Assembly: GCA_944383695.1 (NCBI GenBank)
Contig: CALWQP010000019.1
Location: 1 to 58,700 of the forward strand
Source: an uncultured Mediterraneibacter sp.
Lineage (GTDB): Bacteria; Bacillota; Clostridia; Lachnospirales; Lachnospiraceae
Direction of reading: 5' to 3'
DNA: 58,700 nucleotides
Shown here: positions 32,689 through 40,951 of the stretch, in pieces
Layout of the letters: every line of letters begins with the position of its first letter
Numbering within the stretch: the stretch's first letter is position 1
Program-made: the position numbers and the translations under genes
Notes under the pieces: model-generated
The model's input: the letters and a program-made list of their open reading frames with translations, nothing else
Told to the model about the DNA's origin: nothing
The model's database searches: none

Positions 32689-33591
32689 ATGAATGATTAT
32701 GTTACGCTTTCGCTGGAAAGCCATCTGTTTTTTGCAAGAATTATGAAAGAACACTCTCTTTTCCTGGAAGCAGGATTTCCCTGCTGTGAAAAAGACTTCA
32801 TCGAGGAGGCCGATAAGTTCCGACGGAAATTTGAAGAGCTTCTTCAAGATGTGGTCAAACTCTCTGACGGACACATCCAGGAATCGGTCCTTAATTCCGG
32901 TGAGCTGGTCACGGAATTTACCATCCCTGCAGAAAAAAGGACCATGTCCCTGAGCGGCATCTCCATTGACACCGGAACCACAGAGGAGACCCGGCAGCTT
33001 CGCTGTGACTGCTTACAGAGCGCAAACCGGCCGCTGTTCCAGCCGGTCCTTCGCATCAACGAGCGGGCTTACAGACTGCTCGGCGAACTGATCCGTTTCA
33101 AGGAGCGCATCCTGCACCGGGTAAACAGCGGAAAACTTTTCACTGCCAATTATCCTCTCCTCATCGAACACATTATCCGGGAAGCAAAACTTTATCGGGA
33201 TATTGTAGAACAGCTCCTTACAAACCGAAATCTCTGTTATCAGAACTTCTATGAGACCGAGGAGTTCTGGAATCAAATCATGATGGAACACGCATGGTTC
33301 ATCCGCGGGCTATTAGACCCTTCAGAAGCACAGCTGATCGAGACTGCCGATGACTTTTCAAAAGATTATGCCAGACTTCTCGATACAGCGCGCAAACGTG
33401 ACAGCCTGGCAAACGGTACAACAGAGCGGACGCTGAAAGAGACAATAAAATACCGGGACTTCAAAGCAGCCGGCGCAAAGGGCATCTTAGGCGGACAGAT
33501 CTCCTCCATCATCCTGCCCCTTCTGGCAGACCATGTGCTCAGGGAAGCCAACCACTATATCCGCATCCTGGAAACAAAAAAGACACGATAG
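32689..33591 (+). CDS. DUF2935 domain protein, ferritin-like metal-binding
   Basis: 300 residues, two repeats of a helical hairpin module. Glu/His metal-ligand patterns recur: ESHLFFARIMKEHSLFLEAG (residues ~10-29), LIEHIIREAKLYRDI (~155), WNQIMMEHAWFIRGLLDPSE (~197) and LLADHVLREANHYIRIL (~278). DUF2935 proteins are known to adopt a ferritin-like four-helix fold with a di-metal site; their activity is not defined. No signal peptide. AAGG lies 10-11 bases before the ATG. The oxidase gene begins 12 bp after the stop, so the two form an operon. Confidence 0.88.
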   Translation: MNDYVTLSLESHLFFARIMKEHSLFLEAGFPCCEKDFIEEADKFRRKFEELLQDVVKLSDGHIQESVLNSGELVTEFTIPAEKRTMSLSGISIDTGTTEETRQLRCDCLQSANRPLFQPVLRINERAYRLLGELIRFKERILHRVNSGKLFTANYPLLIEHIIREAKLYRDIVEQLLTNRNLCYQNFYETEEFWNQIMMEHAWFIRGLLDPSEAQLIETADDFSKDYARLLDTARKRDSLANGTTERTLKETIKYRDFKAAGAKGILGGQISSIILPLLADHVLREANHYIRILETKKTR

Positions 33592-33603
33592 GAGGGCTAA
33601 AAA

Positions 33604-36600
33604 ATGGAGCTTTGCAATTATCCCTGTGCTGACCAGACCCGCTATTATGAGATTGAAGCCATTCAAATTCCCATTGTTTACAACAAATACGGAGATCATG
33701 ATCCAAATGGGCTTCTTTATGTACTGAAAAAGGATGCAGACCGCATCTGCAAAGAAGCGCTGCGCAATTTTTCCAAAGAGATTCCCCAGCCTTATGAAGA
33801 AGTGAAACCGCTTGTCATAAGGGCGAACAAAGGGGAAAAAGTCGTGATCACTTTCTCTCATTCCCTGGACCGGGCGCTTTCCATCCATGTGTTGGGGATG
33901 GATTATGACGTACAGACATCTGATGGGACCAGTGCAGGATTTAACAAAAATACCACCACCCGCAATAAAATCATCTACACCTGGTACGCCAGACAGGAGG
34001 GCGTGTATCTGTTCTGCGATATGGGCGATACAAGAAGCAGCGAAGAAGGGACGAATATCCACGGACTGTTTGGAGCTATCATTGTGGAAGCTCCCCAGTC
34101 CAAATGGCTGGACCCACAGACAGGCAGTGAGCTCGAAAGCGGTCTGTTCGCGGATATCTACTCTCCCGGCAGGCGGGCTTTCCGGGAATACGCCGTATTT
34201 TTCCATGATGAACTGGAAATACGCAACAAAGACGGAAATCCTCCTGTGGATCCCCACACCGGGCTTCCATCTTCCACCACAGGAATCAGCTACCGTTCAG
34301 AGCCAATGAGAAACCGTCCTCCTCTGACTGATGACCACGCGGACAGCGGGGAAGATATTTCCATGAGCTCCTGGGTCTACGGTGACCCTGCACCGCCCAT
34401 CCTGCGCGCCTATGTGGGAGACCCGGCAAAAATACGGCTCATCCATGGCGGAGTGAAGGAGACCCATGTGTTCCATCTCCACAATCATCAGTGGAGACTG
34501 GAAGCTGAGAATCCGGTTTCCACTATTCTGGATTCTATCACACTCAGCCCTCAGGAATGTTACACCCTGGACATTCTCCACGGCGCGGGCAGCCTGACGG
34601 AAACCATCGGGGACGTAATTTTCCACTGCCATCTCTATCCCCATTTTCACGAAGGGATGTGGACTCTGTGGCGAATCCACGACAGGCTGGAGGACGGAAA
34701 CGGCAGACTTCCCGACGGCACAGAAATACCGCCTCTAATGCCTCTGAAAGACCGCGCCGCACCTCCACCTAAGGATAAGAAACACCCCGGATACCCTAAT
34801 TTTATCAACGGAACTTTTGTGGAGAGACCGCTGCAGCCGCCTCTTGGAATCTTAAATCCGGACGGTACAAACAAAATCCAGCCAACCAATCTGGAACAGG
34901 CTAATTTTGTGAAAGACTTTGCCCCCGGAGCCCTCTACTCCGAGACCTGCCCCTGCCATGCGGATGGAAAGCCCTGGCCCTGCCATGCGGACAGAAAGCC
35001 CGGTTCCTGTCCAGAAGATAACAATCTCCGCTCCTGCCCCGAAGACAAAGAGGATAATGCCTGCTCACCGGATAAAAAATCCCAAGCTCCGCATATCCCG
35101 GACGAAACACACGTTAAAGTATTTGAGATCGCTGTTGTCCAGGCAAAAGTGACTTATAACCGTTACGGATGGCATGATCCCCAGGGCCGGTTCTTCGTCC
35201 TGAAGGAAGACCTGGAGTACCACGGCGGCCTGGATTGCTATATAAAAAAGGTAGAGGAGCAGAAAATCAAGGTAGAGCCCCTTGTCATTAGGGCCAACGC
35301 CGGCGACTGTATTGAGTTCCGCTTCACCAACCTGCTTCCCGAGCGCCTGGAAGAAAGTCCCTTCCAGATGGAGACGCTGACAGACATCGTGGGGCATCAC
35401 GTCCATCTGGTAAAGTTTGACACCATCGTTTCTGACGGCGCTGCAAACGGCTGGAACAACATTGCCGGGGCAAGGAAATATGAAACACTAATCGAGCGTT
35501 TCTTCGCGGACACAGAACTGCGGACCGTCTTTTTCCACGATCATTTGTTTGCCAACTCCCATCAGATGCACGGCATGTTCGGAGCCATGATCATCGAGGA
35601 AGCCGGAGCCACTTTCCACAGCGTCCGCAGCGGCAAAGAACTGAAGCGCGGCACCCAGGCAGTGATCCGACGCAGGGACGGTACTTCCTTCCGGGAATTT
35701 GCCCTGTTTGTCCATGACTTTGCCTTTCTATTTGACAGAAACGGCAATCCGCTGAATCCCCCGTCAGTCCCCGGCTCCCACGATGATCCCGGCGTAATGG
35801 GCATCAACTACCGATGTGAGCCTATGCGGGAACGGCTCAAATGCCACGAGGACCCGGCTTATATATTCAGCTCTCTTGTCCACGGAGACCCTGCCACTCC
35901 CATCCTGGAGACCTACCCGGGAGATGAAATCGTCATCCGCCTGCTGGACGGCGCCCACGAAGAACAGCATGCGTTCAACCTGACCGGGCTGTCCTGGCAA
36001 CGAGAGATTGCCGATCCCCACTCCCCTCTTGTCGCCTCCCAGACCATCGGCATCTCCGAGGCGTTTAATCTTCGCATCACAAAGAAATACGCCCCTGGAG
36101 ATTACCTCTACTATTTCGGTGGAATTGACGATGCCTGGCTGGGGCTCTGGGGCATCCTGCGGGCACACGAAAAACCTGTCAGACATCTGAAACCACTATG
36201 CAGAGGAAAAGACCGCATACTGCCGCTGCCTCCCTGCCCCGGCAAAGATGCAGTCATCCGCAAATACGAAGTCGCTGCCATCCAGCAGAACATCCCCTAT
36301 AACCGCCACGGGGATCACGACCCGGACGGACTGCTGTTCGTGCCGCTTGAGGATGTTGACCGGGCACTGTGCGGGTACTATGATCCAAAGCCCCTTATAC
36401 TTCGGGCAAACGCAGGAGAATGGATCGAAGTCACCCTTCACAATCTGTTCGATCCTGAACATCCGGTAAAATATTTTGACTATCCCAGGGTTCCCCTGGA
36501 TTTTAAGCACAAGCCCTCCATGCGGGTTTCCTTAAATCCGCAGTTCCTCAATTATGACCCGGTCTGCGATTCCGGAATCAATGTAGGATACAACAACCGG

Positions 36601-37404
36601 GAACAGACTGTAGGACCAGGCGAGAGCAGGAAATATCTTTGGTATGCGGACCAGGAATACGGTCCCTGCATCATCCACTCCTTCGGAGACATGCGAAACC
36701 ACAGATATCACGGCTTATTCGGAGCCATTATCATTGAGCCGGCAGGGGCTTCATGGTACCGCAGTTTTTCTCTCTCAAAAGCACTTCACGAGGAGGAGGC
36801 TGTCATCACTGCCCCGGGCACAGAAAGTTTCCGTGAATGTGTAGTGATGATCCAGAATGGGATCCGTATGCTGGATGCTGACGGCAAGCTTGTGAAAACA
36901 ATACGTGAGGATGAAGGCGAAGCCGTGGATGACGAAGACACTGGGGAAAAAGGATACAATTACCGCTCCGAGCGCTTTGCCAACAGGCTGAAATCTGATG
37001 ACCGTATTTCCCTGATCTTCAGCAGCCGCGTCCACGGGGACCCGGCGACACCGCTGTTTAAGGCCTATACCGGAGAGCGGGTCATCTTCCGCACTATGAT
37101 GCCTGCAGATAAACCCCGAAACGTAGGATTCACCATCCACGGCCACCAGTGGAAAGAGCAGCCGGCGGACCCCTTCTCCAGGGTGATCCCGCTCCAGGGA
37201 GGCGTCAGCATCGGCAACACCTTCACCATGGAACTAAAAGACGGCGCTTCCTGCCCCGGCGACTACCTCTACCGCTCCGGCAGCGTGAAATGGGATATAG
37301 AATCCGGTATGTGGGGAATCTTCCGCGTACTGAAGCAGGGCATCGGCCACAAATGCAGGAGCGCCTGCGGCAAACTGTGGAAACGCGTATGTAAAACCAA
37401 GTAA
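33604..37404 (+). CDS. Six-domain multicopper oxidase-like protein (MnxG-type architecture)
   Basis: 1266 residues in three tandem ~380-480-residue units starting near residues 14, 507 and 888 (each with PxxYNxxGxHDPxG then LVIRANxGE), each of two cupredoxin-like halves. Copper ligands are complete but split: HVFHLHNHQW (H288, H291, H293) and FHCHLYPHFHEGM (H341, C342, H343, H347, M352) in the second half of unit 1; HHVHLV (H599, H601) and FHDHLF (H645, H647) in the first half of unit 2. Units 3 and the remaining halves are degenerate. A linker at 449-491 has Cys every nine residues. No signal peptide. AGGAGG precedes the ATG. Likely substrate is a metal (Mn, Fe or Cu), by analogy to MnxG and ceruloplasmin. 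Confidence 0.85.
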   Translation: MELCNYPCADQTRYYEIEAIQIPIVYNKYGDHDPNGLLYVLKKDADRICKEALRNFSKEIPQPYEEVKPLVIRANKGEKVVITFSHSLDRALSIHVLGMDYDVQTSDGTSAGFNKNTTTRNKIIYTWYARQEGVYLFCDMGDTRSSEEGTNIHGLFGAIIVEAPQSKWLDPQTGSELESGLFADIYSPGRRAFREYAVFFHDELEIRNKDGNPPVDPHTGLPSSTTGISYRSEPMRNRPPLTDDHADSGEDISMSSWVYGDPAPPILRAYVGDPAKIRLIHGGVKETHVFHLHNHQWRLEAENPVSTILDSITLSPQECYTLDILHGAGSLTETIGDVIFHCHLYPHFHEGMWTLWRIHDRLEDGNGRLPDGTEIPPLMPLKDRAAPPPKDKKHPGYPNFINGTFVERPLQPPLGILNPDGTNKIQPTNLEQANFVKDFAPGALYSETCPCHADGKPWPCHADRKPGSCPEDNNLRSCPEDKEDNACSPDKKSQAPHIPDETHVKVFEIAVVQAKVTYNRYGWHDPQGRFFVLKEDLEYHGGLDCYIKKVEEQKIKVEPLVIRANAGDCIEFRFTNLLPERLEESPFQMETLTDIVGHHVHLVKFDTIVSDGAANGWNNIAGARKYETLIERFFADTELRTVFFHDHLFANSHQMHGMFGAMIIEEAGATFHSVRSGKELKRGTQAVIRRRDGTSFREFALFVHDFAFLFDRNGNPLNPPSVPGSHDDPGVMGINYRCEPMRERLKCHEDPAYIFSSLVHGDPATPILETYPGDEIVIRLLDGAHEEQHAFNLTGLSWQREIADPHSPLVASQTIGISEAFNLRITKKYAPGDYLYYFGGIDDAWLGLWGILRAHEKPVRHLKPLCRGKDRILPLPPCPGKDAVIRKYEVAAIQQNIPYNRHGDHDPDGLLFVPLEDVDRALCGYYDPKPLILRANAGEWIEVTLHNLFDPEHPVKYFDYPRVPLDFKHKPSMRVSLNPQFLNYDPVCDSGINVGYNNREQTVGPGESRKYLWYADQEYGPCIIHSFGDMRNHRYHGLFGAIIIEPAGASWYRSFSLSKALHEEEAVITAPGTESFRECVVMIQNGIRMLDADGKLVKTIREDEGEAVDDEDTGEKGYNYRSERFANRLKSDDRISLIFSSRVHGDPATPLFKAYTGERVIFRTMMPADKPRNVGFTIHGHQWKEQPADPFSRVIPLQGGVSIGNTFTMELKDGASCPGDYLYRSGSVKWDIESGMWGIFRVLKQGIGHKCRSACGKLWKRVCKTK
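34954..35088 (+). repeat. Five 27-bp units coding a Cys-rich nonapeptide repeat
   Basis: Five 9-codon units each start with Cys (C451, C460, C469, C478, C487): CHADGKPWP, CHADRKPGS, CPEDNNLRS, CPEDKEDNA, CSPDKKSQA. The first two are nearly identical in DNA, and the later ones are diverged. They form the linker between units 1 and 2 of the oxidase. Confidence 0.9.
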
Positions 37405-37510
37405 AATCTGCTCTTTCTCACATTGATAAAATATCCGCTCCCGGATACCTGTCATAACGCAAAGCCGCTCCGCTCTGCCTCGACTGTTGGAATGTATTTT
37501 AAATGAATAA
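37405..37510. other. Intergenic region after the oxidase gene
   Basis: There is a short ATATCCG/CGGATA hairpin at about 37427-37443 without a U-run. Nothing else is recognised. Confidence 0.4.
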
Positions 37511-37640
37511 GCCGGCACATCAATATCCCTCAAGGACCGTAAAGCAGCGCCGGCACTTGGATCGCGTTTTTTGCGATCCTATGTACCGCTGCGCTGCGGC
37601 CCGAACGCAAGTGGGTCCGCGAGGATATCGATGTGCCGGC
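37511..37640. repeat. 130-bp nested inverted repeat (structured RNA or MITE-like)
   Basis: The outer arms GCCGGCACATCAATATCC (37511) and GGATATCGATGTGCCGGC (ending 37640) pair over 18 bp with one mismatch. Inside are GGACC/GGTCC, GCAGCG/CGCTGC and the perfect hairpin GGATCGC-GTTTTTT-GCGATCC, while CACTTG/CAAGTG could form an alternative or pseudoknotted pairing. It lies between convergent genes; a short TTAGTCAGACTAA hairpin with T5 follows at 37646-37663. The family is not recognised. Confidence 0.7.
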
Positions 37641-37693
37641 GCACGTTAGTCAGACTAATTTTTCGATATCAAACTATATAACAAAGACAGATC

Positions 37694-38233
37694 TCACATC
37701 CCGCGCTTCACTTTAGGCTCCCACGGCACGATAGTTCCTGTCTCCAGACTTTTCTTTACGTCGATCACCCGCTGGTTCGATGATCCCCGGAACACCAGGC
37801 GGATGTCCTTGAGCGCTTCCACGAACCGTCCGTCCACAAGCACGTCCAGCATAGAAAGCATCTCATCCGTGTATTCACATTTTGCGCGGCTTTCACCGAG
37901 CAGTTCTTTATCAAAGAGGTATCCGCTGTAACACCAGATATTTTTCTCCGGATACCGATCCTTCACTTTTCTTAACAGTCTGACAAGGACTTCCTGATTC
38001 TGCGGCTCAAAAGGCTCTCCTCCGAGGAGCGAGAGACCGTTGATATAGGCCGGAGCCAGAGCTTCCAATATGTCATCCTCTGTGTCCTGCGTATATTCGA
38101 TTCCGTAATCAAACTCCCATGTATCCTCATTAAAGCAGCCCGGACAGTGATGGGTACAACCGGAAACGAAGAGGGAGACTCTGACTCCCTCTCCGTTTGC
38201 AATGTCACATTTTTTTATTTCACCGTAATGCAT
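37694..38233 (-). CDS. nrdG: Anaerobic ribonucleotide reductase activating protein
   Basis: A radical-SAM enzyme that installs the glycyl radical on NrdD. The cluster motif CTHHCPGCFN (CxxxCxxC) is near residue 31, followed by the GLSLLGGEPF motif near residue 90. Length is 179 residues. AGGAGA lies 7 bases before the ATG. It follows nrdD by 61 bp, and the pair provides deoxyribonucleotides without oxygen. Confidence 0.96.
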   Translation of the reverse strand: MHYGEIKKCDIANGEGVRVSLFVSGCTHHCPGCFNEDTWEFDYGIEYTQDTEDDILEALAPAYINGLSLLGGEPFEPQNQEVLVRLLRKVKDRYPEKNIWCYSGYLFDKELLGESRAKCEYTDEMLSMLDVLVDGRFVEALKDIRLVFRGSSNQRVIDVKKSLETGTIVPWEPKVKRGM

Positions 38234-38294
38234 CTTGTTGTCTCCTGTTTAAGAACCATACTGCATTTTCAGCCGCACGCATCCATTTTATGGA

Positions 38295-40454
38295 TTACAG
38301 ATGGAGCACTCTTTCCTTGATTTCCTGTGTTCTTCCCTGATTCCAGAACTGTGTGCCGATATAACCGCATGTACGTCTTGCAACGTTGAGTGTATCCTGG
38401 TTGCGGTTGCCGCAGTGGGGGCATTCCCACTCAAGCTTTCCGTCCTCAGTTGTCACGATCTGGATTTCTCCGTCATAACCGCACTCCTGGCAGTAATCGC
38501 TCTTTGTGTTCAGCTCAGCGTACATGATGTTGTCATAGATAAAACGTATTACCTGGAGCACTGCCGGGATATTGTCCTGCATGTTCGGGACTTCCACATA
38601 GCTGATGGCGCCGCCTGTGGAGAGAGCCTGGAACTGGGACTCGAATTTCAGCTTTTCAAAGGCATCGATCTCCTCACACACATGCACATGATAGCTGTTC
38701 GTGATATAGCTCTTGTCTGTCACGCCCGGCACGATACCAAATCTCTTCTGGAGGCATTTCGCAAACTTGTATGTGGTGCTCTCAATAGGTGAGCCGTAAA
38801 TGCTGAATCCGATGTTTGTCTCCGCTTTCCACTTATCGCATGCCTCATTCATATATTTCATCACATCCAGGGCAAACGGCGTCGCCTCCGGATCTGTGTG
38901 TGATTTCCCAGTCATGTATTTCACGCACTCATACAGACCTGCGTATCCGAGAGAAATCGTAGAATATCCGCCATAGAGCAGCTTGTCGATGGTCTCGCCT
39001 TTTTTCAGACGTGCCAGAGCGCCGTACTGCCAGAGGATCGGAGCTGCATCGGACAACGTACCTTTCAGACGATTGTGCCTGCACATGAGCGCACGGTAGC
39101 AAAGCTCCAGCCTCTCGTCAAAAATTTTCCAGAACTTTTCCTTGTCTCCGCCTGAAGACAGGGCAACGTCCACAAGGTTGATAGTCACAACACCCTGATT
39201 GAAGCGTCCGTAGAATTTGTAATTTCCATTCTCATCCTGCCATGGGCTCAAGGCGCTCCTGCACCCCATCACCGGGAAGCAGTTGCCCTCTTTGAGTTCT
39301 TTCATCTTCTTCTCAGAAATATAGTCCGGCACAAGGCGCTTTGCAGTACATTTTGCCGCAAGCTCTGTCAGATAATAATATGGTGTGCCTTCATCGATAT
39401 TATCCTCCTCAAGCACATAGATCAGCTTGGGGAACGCCGGGGTCACCCATACGCCCGCCTCGTTCTTCACGCCCTGATAGCGCTGTTTCAGAGTCTCCTC
39501 AATGATCATGGCCAGGTCTTTCTTCTCCGCCTCGTTTTTCGCCTCGTTCAAATACATAAATACTGTCAGGAAAGGAGCCTGTCCGTTGGTCGTCATCAGT
39601 GTGATAACCTGATATTCGATGGTCTGGACCCCCTTGGTGATCTCTTTTTTCAAGCGTCCTTCCACGATCTCATCCAGCACCTCCGCAGGATACTCAATGC
39701 CGACCAGCTTCATCTCTCCAAGCACCTCTGCACGGATCTTATCCCTTGAAACCTGCACGAACGGCGCAAGATGTGCAAGAGAGATACTCTGTCCACCGTA
39801 CTGGTTACTCGCCACCTGCGCGATAATCTGTGTGGCGATATTACATGCCGTGGAAAAGCTGTGGGGCTTCTCGATCATAGTCCCGCTGATGACTGTGCCA
39901 TTCTGGAGCATGTCCTCAAGATTGACCAGGTCGCAGTTGTGCATATGCTGCGCATAATAGTCTGAATCATGGAAATGGATGATCCCTGCCTTGTCTGCTT
40001 CCACGATATCCTCCGGAAGCAGCATCCTCTGCGTCAGGTCGCGGCTTACTTCGCCCGCCATGTAATCCCTCTGCACACTGTTGACAGCAGGATTTTTATT
40101 GGAATTCTCCTGTTTCACATCCTCATTGTTGCACTCGATCAGGGAGAGAATGCGGTTGTCCGTTGTATTTGCTCTTCTGACAAGGGAACGTTTGAAACGG
40201 TATCTTACATATCTTCTTGCCAGATCGAAAGCTCCCGTTGCCATGATCTGGTTTTCTACCATGTCCTGTATCTCTTCCACGGATACCGCACGATTCAGTT
40301 TATTACATTTAAATTCTACGAATTCTGCAATATCCTCGATCTGGGCATCTGTCAGACTCCTGCTTTCCGATGATGTGTCTGCTTTCGTCACAGCAATTAC
40401 GATCTTTTTGATATCAAATACTTCTTCTGCTCCGTTTCTCTTGATGATCTTCAT
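38295..40454 (-). CDS. nrdD: Anaerobic ribonucleoside-triphosphate reductase
   Basis: A class III ribonucleotide reductase, 719 residues. An N-terminal ATP-cone (MKIIKRNGAEEVFDIKKI) covers ~90 residues, followed by the 10-stranded barrel core. The C-terminus has the zinc-binding pairs CQECGYDG and CPHCGNRN and the glycyl-radical site RRTCGYIGTQFWNQG. Formate is the usual reductant in this class. AGGAGA precedes the ATG. Candidate NrdR boxes overlap the promoter upstream. Strict dependence on this class fits an anaerobe. Confidence 0.97.
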   Translation of the reverse strand: MKIIKRNGAEEVFDIKKIVIAVTKADTSSESRSLTDAQIEDIAEFVEFKCNKLNRAVSVEEIQDMVENQIMATGAFDLARRYVRYRFKRSLVRRANTTDNRILSLIECNNEDVKQENSNKNPAVNSVQRDYMAGEVSRDLTQRMLLPEDIVEADKAGIIHFHDSDYYAQHMHNCDLVNLEDMLQNGTVISGTMIEKPHSFSTACNIATQIIAQVASNQYGGQSISLAHLAPFVQVSRDKIRAEVLGEMKLVGIEYPAEVLDEIVEGRLKKEITKGVQTIEYQVITLMTTNGQAPFLTVFMYLNEAKNEAEKKDLAMIIEETLKQRYQGVKNEAGVWVTPAFPKLIYVLEEDNIDEGTPYYYLTELAAKCTAKRLVPDYISEKKMKELKEGNCFPVMGCRSALSPWQDENGNYKFYGRFNQGVVTINLVDVALSSGGDKEKFWKIFDERLELCYRALMCRHNRLKGTLSDAAPILWQYGALARLKKGETIDKLLYGGYSTISLGYAGLYECVKYMTGKSHTDPEATPFALDVMKYMNEACDKWKAETNIGFSIYGSPIESTTYKFAKCLQKRFGIVPGVTDKSYITNSYHVHVCEEIDAFEKLKFESQFQALSTGGAISYVEVPNMQDNIPAVLQVIRFIYDNIMYAELNTKSDYCQECGYDGEIQIVTTEDGKLEWECPHCGNRNQDTLNVARRTCGYIGTQFWNQGRTQEIKERVLHL

Positions 40455-40536
40455 CCCGCTTCTCTCCTATCCTTTTTATTGTGTATTTGGCATAACGCTG
40501 TCTTACAGCGCCGCAATCCGTCTAAAACTAATTCTA

Positions 40537-40581
40537 ATACAAAATATAGTATAATGCAATCCCCAAAACACATTATCATGT
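40537..40581 (-). promoter_or_regulatory. Candidate NrdR box pair and promoter of nrdD
   Basis: On the minus strand ACATGATAATGTGT (40568-40581) and ATACTATATTTTGTAT (40537-40552) are imperfect palindromes whose centres lie about 30 bp apart, close to the three-turn spacing of tandem NrdR boxes. A TATACT -10 lies in the second box, with ATAATG 17 bp upstream in the first. Confidence 0.5.
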
Positions 40582-40698
40582 ATTTTCAGAACAACTTCTT
40601 TCCAGAAAAAGATTATCGGTTTAATGAAATCATCCACTTTTTTTGTTATACAAAAGAAAAGACATAAATAAATTATCTGTCACTTTTCCGCATCTATA

Positions 40699-40754
40699 AA
40701 AAACAGTCTGCACTCATCCGCCTATATGCAGGGACGAACACAGACTGTTTTTAC
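40699..40754. terminator. Terminator with 11-bp stem
   Basis: AAAACAGTCTG and CAGACTGTTTT arms flank a structured loop; on the minus strand the 3' arm runs into T6AT. It ends transcription coming from dnaJ or from the structured region at 40790-40890, before nrdD. Confidence 0.75.
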
Positions 40755-40925
40755 TGTCTCAGAGAGTATGAAACATACATTTTATTTCATCATTTTGAGC
40801 CTTCCTGATGCCGCTTACACCTTCGGCGCTTTTCCCCGGTATGGCAGATGCCTGACAGGGAAAAGACCATCCTGAGTTTTACTTTTTTTGCTTTAACAAC
40901 GTAGTATAGAATACCGCTGTATATA
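40755..40925 (-). ncRNA. Unidentified structured RNA region between dnaJ and nrdD
   Basis: No gene is present in ~500 bp. On the minus strand CTTTTCCC and GGGAAAAG enclose an inner GGCATCTGCC hairpin, followed by GCGCCGAAGGTGTAAGCGGC and ATCAGGAAGG, then the terminator. A TATACT lies near 40905. It may be a riboswitch-like leader, a small RNA or the dnaJ 3' UTR. CGCCGAAGG is shared with glycine aptamers, but the rest does not fit well. Confidence 0.4.
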
Positions 40926-40951
40926 GGAAATTTCAAGAGTAAAATCCAGAT

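Noticed and set aside
32422-32874. Minus-strand Cys-rich open frame before the DUF2935 gene
   Set aside because: It overlaps the DUF2935 coding region, has no ribosome-binding site at any ATG and no known domain; the Cys-rich 60-residue end alone is not enough.
33487-34257. Minus-strand open frame of 256 codons in the oxidase gene
   Set aside because: Antisense to the oxidase unit 1, whose repeated domains and copper motifs prove the plus-strand reading.
34954-35088. 27-bp repeats as a CRISPR array
   Set aside because: The units are contiguous, in frame and code a nonapeptide; there are no spacers and no cas genes. No CRISPR array is seen in the window.
37511-37640. Integron attC site or IS end
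   Set aside because: The palindrome size fits, but no GTTRRRY/RYYYAAC core pair or integrase is present, and no transposase is near.
40790-40890. Glycine riboswitch
   Set aside because: Only CGCCGAAGG is shared; the P1 strands and the CUCUCAGGYAAAAG-type segment do not match, and the downstream gene is unrelated to glycine.
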